From an uncultured Roseburia sp. (lineage in GTDB: Bacteria; Bacillota; Clostridia; Lachnospirales; Lachnospiraceae): a DNA stretch of 9,904 bases. This document shows, piece after piece, positions 1 through 6,222 of the stretch. A program made the translations under genes and the position numbers. The number at the start of each line of letters is the position of its first letter. The first letter of the stretch is position 1. Location of the stretch: assembly GCA_905206195.1 (NCBI GenBank), contig CAJLGN010000024.1, positions 1-9,904 of the forward strand. The letters run 5' to 3'. Under the pieces are notes generated by a model, which was not told the DNA's origin, did not search any database, and saw only the letters and a program-made list of their open reading frames with translations.

Positions 1-1
1 C

Positions 2-472
2 AATGTCTATTACGAGGACGGGCTGCGTTGTTTGCGGACGAAGCAGGATATGTATGACCTGATTATCAATGATGCGATCGATCCGCTGGGACACACTGCG
101 GGACTCTTCACAAAGGAGTTCTACGGCAATTGCTATCGAGCCCTGAAAGATGACGGCATCATGGTGTATCAGCACGGAAGTCCATTTTACGACGAGGATG
201 AAGAGTCATGCCGCCTCATGCACCGCAAGGCGAGCCACAGCTTTCCGATCAGCCGCGTCTACCAGGCACACATACCGACTTGCTCCTCGGGGTACTGGCT
301 GTTTGGATTTGCCTCCAAGCAGTATCACCCGCTGACAGATCTGGACGTGGGGCGCTGGAGAGCACGGGGGATCAAGACATGGTACTACACGACCAATCTG
401 CACAAGGGGGCCTTCATGCTGCCGAAGTACGTTGAGGATATGCTCGAGGAGGAGGAAGATCGCAAGAAGTAG
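2..472 (+). CDS. speE: Polyamine aminopropyltransferase (spermidine synthase family), C-terminal part
   Basis: The gene is cut by the left edge; an open frame runs from base 2 to the TAG at 470-472, so the true start is outside. The family transfers the aminopropyl group of decarboxylated S-adenosylmethionine to putrescine in the cytosol. Visible: the segment YDLIINDAIDP, in which the Asp codons at 71-73 and 80-82 match the two acidic residues of the family's DSTDP motif (one binds the decarboxylated SAM/amine). It is followed by GLFTKEFY, the beta-strand region ALKDDGIMVYQ, FPISRVYQA and a C-terminal LHKGAFMLPKYVEDML, all typical of the end of SpeE. Wording of the middle (FPISRVYQAHIPT, FGFASK) is closer to the Thermotoga-like aminopropyltransferases than to E. 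coli SpeE. It is followed after an 82-base AT-rich gap by the carboxyspermidine synthase gene. The amine accepted cannot be read from this fragment. Confidence 0.9.
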   Translation, partial: NVYYEDGLRCLRTKQDMYDLIINDAIDPLGHTAGLFTKEFYGNCYRALKDDGIMVYQHGSPFYDEDEESCRLMHRKASHSFPISRVYQAHIPTCSSGYWLFGFASKQYHPLTDLDVGRWRARGIKTWYYTTNLHKGAFMLPKYVEDMLEEEEDRKK

Positions 473-554
473 ATCGGATAACACAAAAAATATTAAGTTT
501 AGAATACATAATATATAATTTGCTGCATCTCTGGGGTGCGGAAAGGAGTAAAGA

Positions 555-1814
555 ATGGGAAGATTGTTGGTCATTGGATGTGGAGGCGTCGCGGGAGTTG
601 CGATTCACAAATGCTGCCAGAACAGCAAGACATTTTCTGAGTTGTGCATTGCGAGCCGCACAAAGGAAAAATGTGATGCGCTAAAGGAGAAATTACAGGG
701 AAGTACGGACACTGTCATCACAACCGCAAAGGTGGATGCGGACAATGTGGAGGATTTGATTGGTCTGATCGAGCAGTACCGGCCGGATGCAGTGTTAAAT
801 GTGGCGCTTCCGTACCAGGATCTTGCAATTATGGACGCCTGTCTCGCATGCAAGGTAGACTATATTGACACGGCAAACTACGAGCCGGAGGACACGGACG
901 ATCCCAAGTGGCGCGCCATTTACGAGAAGCGCTGTAAGGAGGCGGGATTTACCGCGTATTTTGATTATTCCTGGCAGTGGGCGTACAGGGAGAGGTTTCG
1001 GAATGCGGGCATCACCGCTCTTTTGGGAAGCGGCTTTGACCCGGGGGTCACCAGCGTTTTCACAGCGTATGCTCTGAAGCACTATTTTGATGAGATCGAT
1101 TACATTGATATCTTAGACTGCAACGGTGGTGACCACGGATATCCGTTCGCGACCAACTTCAACCCGGAGATTAATCTCCGAGAGGTGTCCGCCAACGGTT
1201 CTTACTGGGAGGATGGTCACTGGGTTGAGACAAAGCCAATGGAAATTAAGAGAGAATATAATTTTCCACAGGTTGGCGAGAAAGATATGTATCTGCTTCA
1301 CCATGAGGAGATCGAGTCCCTCGCAAAGAACGTGCCGGGGGTGAAGCGCATCCGCTTTTTTATGACCTTCGGTCAGAGTTATCTGACCCATATGAAATGT
1401 CTGGAAAATGTCGGGATGCTCTCCACTTCCCCGGTGAAGTACGAGGGTCAGGAGATTGTGCCGATTCAGTTTTTGAAAGCGCTTCTGCCGGACCCGGCAT
1501 CTCTTGGTCCAAGAACGGTCGGTAAGACGAACATCGGCTGTATCTTTATCGGCAGAAAGGATGGGGAGGAGAAGACTATCTATATCTACAATGTCTGTGA
1601 TCATCAGGAATGTTACAGGGAGGTTGGATCACAGGCCATCTCCTACACGACCGGTGTCCCTGCGATGATCGGCGCAGCGCTGATTCTGGATAAGGTTTGG
1701 GACGGCGACGGCGTGTTTAATATCGAAGAGTTCGACCCGGATCCGTTTATGGAAATGTTGAACGAGTACGGGCTGCCATGGGTGGTGGATGAGAAACCGC
1801 AGACAGTCGCGTAA
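555..1814 (+). CDS. Carboxynorspermidine/carboxyspermidine synthase (saccharopine dehydrogenase family)
   Basis: A 419-residue protein that likely condenses aspartate beta-semialdehyde with putrescine (or diaminopropane) and reduces the Schiff base with NADPH, giving carboxyspermidine (or carboxynorspermidine). Visible: an N-terminal Rossmann motif VIGCGGVAGVA (residues 6-16), ALPYQDLAIMDAC (84-96), the family signature GSGFDPGVTSVF (158-169) and YTTGVPAMIGA near the end (364-374). Length fits the family. Saccharopine dehydrogenase or homospermidine synthase would look similar. The call rests on the next gene being the matching decarboxylase, plus the putrescine-forming genes behind it. The ATG at 555 follows AAAGGAG (542-548) at 6 bases, which fixes the start. 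The AT-rich spacer before it contains TATAAT at 514-519 but no convincing -35, so an internal promoter is only possible. It lies 29 bases upstream of nspC and is surely co-transcribed with it. Confidence 0.88.
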   Translation: MGRLLVIGCGGVAGVAIHKCCQNSKTFSELCIASRTKEKCDALKEKLQGSTDTVITTAKVDADNVEDLIGLIEQYRPDAVLNVALPYQDLAIMDACLACKVDYIDTANYEPEDTDDPKWRAIYEKRCKEAGFTAYFDYSWQWAYRERFRNAGITALLGSGFDPGVTSVFTAYALKHYFDEIDYIDILDCNGGDHGYPFATNFNPEINLREVSANGSYWEDGHWVETKPMEIKREYNFPQVGEKDMYLLHHEEIESLAKNVPGVKRIRFFMTFGQSYLTHMKCLENVGMLSTSPVKYEGQEIVPIQFLKALLPDPASLGPRTVGKTNIGCIFIGRKDGEEKTIYIYNVCDHQECYREVGSQAISYTTGVPAMIGAALILDKVWDGDGVFNIEEFDPDPFMEMLNEYGLPWVVDEKPQTVA

Positions 1815-1843
1815 AGTGGGCAGTGGAAGGAGAGGGATCGTAA

Positions 1844-3046
1844 ATGGCCAAGAAGATGTTGTGGAATGATTTGCCGACTCCATGCTATGTGATAGATGAA
1901 AAGAAATTAAAAGATAACTTAATAATATTGCAGGAACTGGAACGCGACACGGGATGCCATGTGCTTCTTGCACAGAAGGCATTTTCGGCACACTGCATGT
2001 ACCCGATGATCGGAAGCTATATCAGCGGAACGACGGCCAGTGGGCTCTATGAGGCACGCCTCGGGAGGGAGGAGATGGGGAAGGAAAATCATGTCTTTTC
2101 TCCAGCCTACAAGGAGCAGGATATGGCAGAGCTGGTGAAAATCTGCGATCATATTATTTTCAACTCCCTTGCGCAGTATGAGAAGCACAGAGGTATGGTG
2201 GCAGAACACAACCGTCTGGGGCAGAGGCGGGTCAGTATGGGGCTTCGCATCAACCCGGAGTATTCCACGCAGGAGGGACACGTCATCTACGATCCCTGTG
2301 CCCCCGGGTCAAGACTTGGAATCACCGGAGAAGAGCTCCAAAAGGGGCTTCTGCAGCTTGGTATGGAGACTGGGGAAGATGGGGAGGCGCTGCTTCCCGA
2401 GGACATCGAGGGATTGCACTTTCACACGCTCTGCGAGCAGGACGCGGAGGATCTCGTAAAAACTTTTTATGCATTTGAAAAGAAGTTTAAACCATACTTA
2501 AGAAAAGTAAAGTGGTTGAATCTGGGCGGAGGACATCATATCACAAGACCGGGGTATCGGATTGATCTCCTGCGGGATTTGATCCGCTACATCAAGGAGA
2601 CCTACCGTCTTGTGGTGTATCTGGAGCCGGGGGAGGCGATCGCCTTGCACGCTGGCTATCTGGTGACGGAAATCTGTGATATTGTCCACAACGGCATCGA
2701 TATTTTGATTTTGGATGCCTCGGCGTCGTGCCATATGCCGGATGTTCTCGAGATGCCCTACCGCCCGCCGCTTCGCGGCGGCTATCCCGGAGGAGAGCGG
2801 GCGCATACTTATCGGCTGTCCTCGCTGACCTGTCTCGCCGGGGATGTGATCGGAGATTATAGCTTTGAGCAGGAGCTTCATGTGGGTGACCGGCTCGTTT
2901 TTGAGGATATGGCAATTTACTCGATGGTCAAGAACAACACATTTAATGGAATCCCACTCCCGGCGATTGCACTGCTCGGCGAGGAAGGAAGTGTGGAGAT
3001 GATCAAAGAATTTGGTTACGAGGATTTCAAGGGACGGCTGTCCTGA
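1844..3046 (+). CDS. nspC: Carboxynorspermidine/carboxyspermidine decarboxylase (fold III PLP enzyme)
   Basis: A 400-residue alanine-racemase-fold PLP decarboxylase that removes CO2 from carboxyspermidine (or carboxynorspermidine) to give spermidine (or norspermidine). Visible: PTPCYVID at 11-18, the PLP lysine in LLAQKAFS (K45), HFHTLCEQ (192-199), the glycine-rich phosphate loop LNLGGGHH (225-232), EPGEA (261-265) and the catalytic-Cys region LTCLAGDVIGDY with C330. HFHxLCEQ and the Cys-x-x-Gly-Asp segment separate this family from diaminopimelate decarboxylase, and the 8310-9584 gene serves as an internal contrast. The ATG at 1844 has AAGGAGAG at 1827-1834. Substrate preference is unknown. 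Since AguA/AguB in the same operon make putrescine, carboxyspermidine to spermidine is the likelier reaction in this organism. Confidence 0.94.
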   Translation: MAKKMLWNDLPTPCYVIDEKKLKDNLIILQELERDTGCHVLLAQKAFSAHCMYPMIGSYISGTTASGLYEARLGREEMGKENHVFSPAYKEQDMAELVKICDHIIFNSLAQYEKHRGMVAEHNRLGQRRVSMGLRINPEYSTQEGHVIYDPCAPGSRLGITGEELQKGLLQLGMETGEDGEALLPEDIEGLHFHTLCEQDAEDLVKTFYAFEKKFKPYLRKVKWLNLGGGHHITRPGYRIDLLRDLIRYIKETYRLVVYLEPGEAIALHAGYLVTEICDIVHNGIDILILDASASCHMPDVLEMPYRPPLRGGYPGGERAHTYRLSSLTCLAGDVIGDYSFEQELHVGDRLVFEDMAIYSMVKNNTFNGIPLPAIALLGEEGSVEMIKEFGYEDFKGRLS

Positions 3047-3117
3047 CAGTGGAAAATTGTGTTTGCCTTTGAGGGGCGCTGGGGAGGGAAAACGATGTTT
3101 TTGAGGAGTCGGATGAG

Positions 3118-4314
3118 ATGGAAGAGAAAATGATAAAAAGTATTCCGGCGACGGACGGCTTTTTTATGCCGGGAGAGTTTGAGCCCCATGCGGGATGTAT
3201 TCTGATTTGGCCAGAGCGGCCAGGATCTTGGATTTATGGTGCGCGGGCGGCCAGAGAGGCATTCTGCCGGGTGATCGCGGGGATCGCAAGGAGCGAGAAG
3301 GCTTATCTGGCGGTGAGCGCACAGGGGATGGCGTCGGCCCGGGAGATGATTTTTGGAGCGGATCCGGTGACGGGTTGTGACATAGATTCCTCCGGATGTA
3401 TGGGAATCGGCGATGAACCACTTTCGGACTGGCGTCAGAATGTAGAGCTTTTTGTGGCGGAGACGGATGATGCGTGGGCGAGAGATATAGCGCCGACATT
3501 CATCGTTGGGCAAAAGGGCGGTGTCCGTGCTATCAACTGGGAGTTCAATGCGTGGGGCGGTGGAGTGGACGGTCTTTACACTTCATGGAAGAAGGACAAT
3601 GCATTTGCTTCCTTTTTCGCAAAAAAATATGGTTTTCCGCTCTACGATGCGTCCCCCTTCGTGTTGGAGGGAGGCTCGATCCACAGCGACGGGGAGGGGA
3701 CTGTCATGGTCACAGAATCCTGTCTGTTGAGCGCCGGGCGCAATCCGAGCCTCTCAAAGGGAGAGATTGAGGAGCGGTTAAAGTGGTATCTCGGTGCGAA
3801 AAAGGTACTGTGGCTGCCGCGCGGAATCTATATGGACGAGACGAATGAGCACGTGGACAATGTGTGCGCGTTTTTGCGCCCAGGGGAGGTTGTGCTCGCT
3901 TGGACGGATGATGAAAAAGATCCGCAATATAGGCTGTCCAAAGCCTGCCTCGCTTATCTGGAGGGGGAGCAGGATGCGGTCGGTCGGTCGCTTGTGGTCC
4001 ATAAGCTTCCGATTCCCGAGGTGCCGGTGTGCATCACTGAGGAGGAAGTGAGGGGCTATGACTTTGCCGAGGGCGAGGATGAACGGGAAGTCGGCGAGCG
4101 GTTAGCGGCATCCTATGTAAATTTTTATTTTTCCAACGGGGCAGTTGTGATGCCGGTCTTTGGTGGGGAGAATGAGATGAGTGACCGGCGGGCAGTCGAG
4201 ATCATGGAGCGGCTGAATCCAGAGCGAGAGGTGATACCGATTCCGGCGCGGGATATTCTCGTGGGAGGCGGGAATATTCACTGTATCACCCAGCAGATTC
4301 CAAAGTCCCGATAG
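3118..4314 (+). CDS. aguA: Agmatine deiminase
   Basis: Hydrolyses agmatine to N-carbamoylputrescine and ammonia in the cytosol; member of the Porphyromonas-type peptidylarginine deiminase/guanidino-group-modifying superfamily. Visible: GFFMPGEFEPHAGCILIWPERP (near residues 14-35), TDDAWARDIAPTF (116-128), EFNAWGG (142-148), FVLEGGSIHSDG (181-192), NEHVDN (243-248, the His/Asp pair) and the C-terminal GGGNIHCITQQIP with the nucleophilic Cys at 389. All expected catalytic residues are present. The ATG at 3118 is 9 bases after GAGGAG (3103-3108); ATG 3130 is an alternative that would shorten the protein by four residues. At 398 residues it is longer than the usual roughly 365-370. The excess lies mostly in a stretch at about 78-110, between the first strand-helix unit and the AETDDAWARD motif, where ordinary family members have a short linker. 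A 9-base gap followed by the aguB leader links it to the next gene. Confidence 0.94.
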   Translation: MEEKMIKSIPATDGFFMPGEFEPHAGCILIWPERPGSWIYGARAAREAFCRVIAGIARSEKAYLAVSAQGMASAREMIFGADPVTGCDIDSSGCMGIGDEPLSDWRQNVELFVAETDDAWARDIAPTFIVGQKGGVRAINWEFNAWGGGVDGLYTSWKKDNAFASFFAKKYGFPLYDASPFVLEGGSIHSDGEGTVMVTESCLLSAGRNPSLSKGEIEERLKWYLGAKKVLWLPRGIYMDETNEHVDNVCAFLRPGEVVLAWTDDEKDPQYRLSKACLAYLEGEQDAVGRSLVVHKLPIPEVPVCITEEEVRGYDFAEGEDEREVGERLAASYVNFYFSNGAVVMPVFGGENEMSDRRAVEIMERLNPEREVIPIPARDILVGGGNIHCITQQIPKSR

Positions 4315-4343
4315 GGGATGGTGTGCAGAGGGAGGAAGAGAGC

Positions 4344-5219
4344 ATGAGTAGAGTCAAGGTTGCGGCGGTTCAGATGCGCTGTGTGAAATCACCGGAGAAT
4401 AATTTAAAAAAAGCGGAGGAGCTGGTGCGAAAAGCCGCGGCCGAGGGGGCTGCGATCATACTGCTCCCGGAGCTTTTTGAGCGGGAATATTTTTGTCAGC
4501 AGCGCCGCTATGATTTTTATCATTATGCGAAGCCGGTCCTTGAAAATGATGCGGTGCGCATGGGGATGCGGCTGGCAAAGGAACTGGGCATCGTGCTTCC
4601 AATCAGCTTCTATGAGAGGGATGTCAATAACCTGTACAATTCGATCGCCTGCATCGACGCGGATGGAAGTCTTCTTGGAGTTTACCGCAAGACGCATATC
4701 CCGGATGATCACTATTATCAGGAAAAATTCTACTTCACACCCGGGGATACCGGCTTTTGCGTGTTTTCGACGCGATATGGAACCATTGGCGTCGGAATCT
4801 GCTGGGATCAGTGGTTTCCTGAGACCGCGCGCTGCATGGCGCTAAAAGGGGCGGAGCTTTTGCTTTACCCGACGGCCATTGGCTCGGAGCCGATTTTGGG
4901 GTGTGACAGCATGCCGCACTGGCGCCGCTGTATGCAGGGGCACGCGGCGGCAAATTTGATGCCGGTCATCGCGGCAAACCGCATTGGGACAGAGGCGGTG
5001 CAGCCCTGTGAGGAGAACGGAAGACAGCAGTCTGCGCTTCATTTTTATGGGTCGTCTTTTTTGACGGATGAGACAGGCGAGCTGGTGAGAGCGGCCGGGC
5101 GGGATGCGGAGGAGATTCTCACTGCTGAGTACGACCTTGCTGCACTTGCAGAAAAGCGTCTCGAGTGGGGGCTGTTCCGGGACAGGAGACCGGCGCTCTA
5201 CGCGGACATTGCACGATGA
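4344..5219 (+). CDS. aguB: N-carbamoylputrescine amidase (nitrilase/CN-hydrolase family)
   Basis: Hydrolyses N-carbamoylputrescine to putrescine, CO2 and ammonia, completing the agmatine-to-putrescine route begun by AguA. A 291-residue CN-hydrolase with the catalytic triad visible: E43 in LLPELFEREYF, K116 in YRKTHIPDDHYYQEKFYF and C153 in GICWDQWFPE. ALHFYGSSFLTDETGE near the end (231-246) is also typical of the AguB branch. The frame is open back to a GTG at 4323, but the GGAGG at 4331-4335 stands 8 bases before ATG 4344, and the family starts at SRVKVAAVQM, so 4344 is taken as the start. It is the last gene of the polyamine operon. No intrinsic terminator with a T-run follows it. Confidence 0.95.
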   Translation: MSRVKVAAVQMRCVKSPENNLKKAEELVRKAAAEGAAIILLPELFEREYFCQQRRYDFYHYAKPVLENDAVRMGMRLAKELGIVLPISFYERDVNNLYNSIACIDADGSLLGVYRKTHIPDDHYYQEKFYFTPGDTGFCVFSTRYGTIGVGICWDQWFPETARCMALKGAELLLYPTAIGSEPILGCDSMPHWRRCMQGHAAANLMPVIAANRIGTEAVQPCEENGRQQSALHFYGSSFLTDETGELVRAAGRDAEEILTAEYDLAALAEKRLEWGLFRDRRPALYADIAR

Positions 5220-5293
5220 GTCAATTGCGCGCTGGCCATGTCAATGAGCTGACGTGAATCCAAGACCAAAAAGAATATAGATCTAAAATTAAG

Positions 5294-5465
5294 AGGGGTA
5301 TGGCTGTCGCAACATGCGAGATTGCCTACAGTTTCTGTGCGGGTTTCCACAAGCATTAGCCGAGATGCGTGTATGTCTGGGCGTTGCCTGCCCAAATTGT
5401 ACAGAAGCTGCGGGTGAAAGTTGGATGATGCGACTGTCACACCCTGTTTTTGTTCGGGGGTGTGA
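5294..5465 (+). ncRNA. Candidate structured RNA or long inverted-repeat region, unidentified
   Basis: The 360-base gap between aguB and marR has no credible gene but strong self-complementarity. Bases 5294-5315 pair with 5425-5445: of 21 aligned positions 18 pair (one G-T), with one bulged G and three mismatches. Inside, TTGCCT (5322-5327) can pair with 5412-5417, using G-T pairs, and CAGTTTCTGT (5329-5338) pairs with ACAGAAGCTG (5401-5410). A local hairpin TGGGC/GCCCA (5378-5394) sits in the apical part. The outer 3' arm TCACACCC (5437-5444) can instead pair with GGGTGTGA (5458-5465), which would open the outer stem. No T-run follows, so this is not a standard terminator. The marR promoter lies downstream, so any transcript must come from aguB read-through or an unseen promoter. 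The strand is a guess and the RNA family is not recognised. A degenerate inverted-repeat element is the alternative. Confidence 0.35.
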
Positions 5466-5509
5466 ACGTCACCTGGCACCTTCGCGCACTGTGATCCTAA
5501 GTTTAAAAT

Positions 5510-5532
5510 ATTGTTGACAGGGAAACAATGTT
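5510..5532 (+). promoter_or_regulatory. Candidate MarR-type operator dyad over the -35 box
   Basis: ATTGTT (5510-5515) and AACAAT (5524-5529) form a perfect 6-base inverted repeat with an 8-base centre. The right half also belongs to a second, overlapping odd-centred palindrome AACAATGTT (5524-5532). The dyad covers the -35 box and the start of the spacer of the promoter just before a MarR-family gene. A bound dimer would block RNA polymerase, which fits the usual autorepression by MarR proteins. I see no second copy before the aguB or azlC operons inside the window. Confidence 0.5.
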
Positions 5533-5542
5533 GGGGTACAGT
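5514..5542 (+). promoter_or_regulatory. Sigma-A-type promoter of the marR gene
   Basis: A perfect -35 box TTGACA (5514-5519), a 17-base spacer, and the -10 box TACAGT (5537-5542, four of six consensus bases). Transcription would start near 5549-5550 and give a leader of about 35 bases before the marR ATG at 5584. It is the best promoter match in the window and implies that marR is transcribed independently of the polyamine operon. Confidence 0.75.
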
Positions 5543-5583
5543 AAGAATATCAGATATTGACGGAGAAACAAAAGGAGATGCGG

Positions 5584-6048
5584 ATGAGGGGAGAGGAACG
5601 TTTGCTGAAAGAGCTTGCACTTATGCTGGAGCGCCAGGATATGCTTTCCAAGCTGACGGAGAGCCAGTGTCTGGACGAGTACGGCTATTCCGAGACGCAC
5701 TGTATTGATTCCATTGGGAGACTGGAACTCCCAAACGTCACAAAAGTGGCGGAGCACATGGGCATGACGCGCGGGGCGATCAGCAAGATGACGAAAAAGC
5801 TCTTGTCCAAGGGATTGATTGAGAAATATACACGCGAGACGAACAAAAAGGAAATCTATTTTCGGCTGACAGAGCAGGGGGAAGTTCTCTTTGAGGAACA
5901 CGACAAGCGTCACAGACTGTGGGAGCGACGGGACATGGAATTTTTGTCGCGCTACTCCAAAGAGGATGTGGAGACGGTCTACCGATTCATGAAGAAATTT
6001 AACGACTATCTGGAACAGCAGATCGAAGATCTTGCGGAAGAAAAATAG
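5584..6048 (+). CDS. MarR-family winged helix-turn-helix regulator
   Basis: A 154-residue, highly charged cytosolic DNA-binding protein of normal MarR length. Visible: N-terminal dimerisation helices (about 1-35), then LPNVTKVAEHMGMTRGAIS (49-67), with the recognition helix at about 62-76 (TRGAISKMTKKLLSKG). Next come the wing (KYTRETNKKEIYFRLTEQG, 81-99) and the long C-terminal helices (about 105-150) that complete the dimer interface. The frame is open to a TTG at 5557, but AAAGGAG at 5571-5577 lies 6 bases before ATG 5584 and directly abuts ATG 5578, so 5584 is chosen. The gene stands alone with its own promoter and candidate operator. Its ligand and other targets are not deducible. The polyamine operon upstream and azlCD downstream are possible but unsupported targets. 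Confidence 0.9.
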   Translation: MRGEERLLKELALMLERQDMLSKLTESQCLDEYGYSETHCIDSIGRLELPNVTKVAEHMGMTRGAISKMTKKLLSKGLIEKYTRETNKKEIYFRLTEQGEVLFEEHDKRHRLWERRDMEFLSRYSKEDVETVYRFMKKFNDYLEQQIEDLAEEK

Positions 6049-6087
6049 AGCCAAGGCTGACGCAAAATATAAGATCGTGTTTCGCTC

Positions 6088-6158
6088 CTGTGCAATTTTG
6101 GTGAGAAATACCGCGACTGTAAACTTGACCTCGGTTTCTGCTTGCCAAAATCGCGCAG
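6088..6158. repeat. Long imperfect inverted repeat between marR and the transglycosylase gene
   Basis: The roughly 170-base gap between the converging marR and transglycosylase genes contains a nested hairpin. The outer arms 6088-6101 and 6145-6158 pair at 13 of 14 positions, counting one G-T, with one A/C mismatch. The inner arms AGAAA (6104-6108) and CCG (6111-6113) pair with TTTCT (6135-6139) and CGG (6132-6134), leaving an 18-base loop. There is no T-run on either side, so it is not a canonical intrinsic terminator for either gene. Its position between convergent genes still makes a role in ending or stabilising transcripts plausible. No sequence identity to the 5294-5465 structure was evident. 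Confidence 0.4.
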
Positions 6159-6222
6159 AAATAACTTGATGATATATTTTGAGACAACGATGGCCCTTTT
6201 CTCTTGGAATGAAAAACGGTCT

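Noticed and set aside
491..519. Internal promoter before the carboxyspermidine synthase gene (TATAAT at 514-519)
   Set aside because: The -10 is perfect, but the region is simply AT-rich and no -35 box stands at 16-18 bases.
1113..1604. Open frame of 163 codons on the - strand inside the carboxyspermidine synthase gene
   Set aside because: It is antisense to a clearly conserved enzyme with good motifs and has no independent support.
4323..4343. GTG at 4323 as the aguB start, adding seven residues
   Set aside because: It would place the GGAGG site inside the coding sequence. The ATG at 4344 has the right spacing and the family N-terminus.
5237..5256. A 7-bp hairpin (CATGTCA/TGACGTG) just after aguB as operon terminator
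   Set aside because: The stem is plausible but is followed by a purine-rich stretch, not a T-run, so it does not meet the intrinsic terminator pattern.
5216..5257. A 13-codon frame whose ATG overlaps the aguB stop (ATGA)
   Set aside because: The overlap is typical of coupled genes, but the product is too short to judge and has no further support.
5314..5517. Open frame of 67 codons on the + strand between aguB and marR
   Set aside because: It has no ribosome binding site, an odd Cys/Arg-rich composition and no recognisable family. It lies across the paired arms of the structured region, whose self-complementarity explains the sequence better.
5198..5620. Open frame of 140 codons on the - strand covering the same gap
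   Set aside because: It overlaps the ends of aguB and marR and their signals, has no credible start context and no protein-like pattern.
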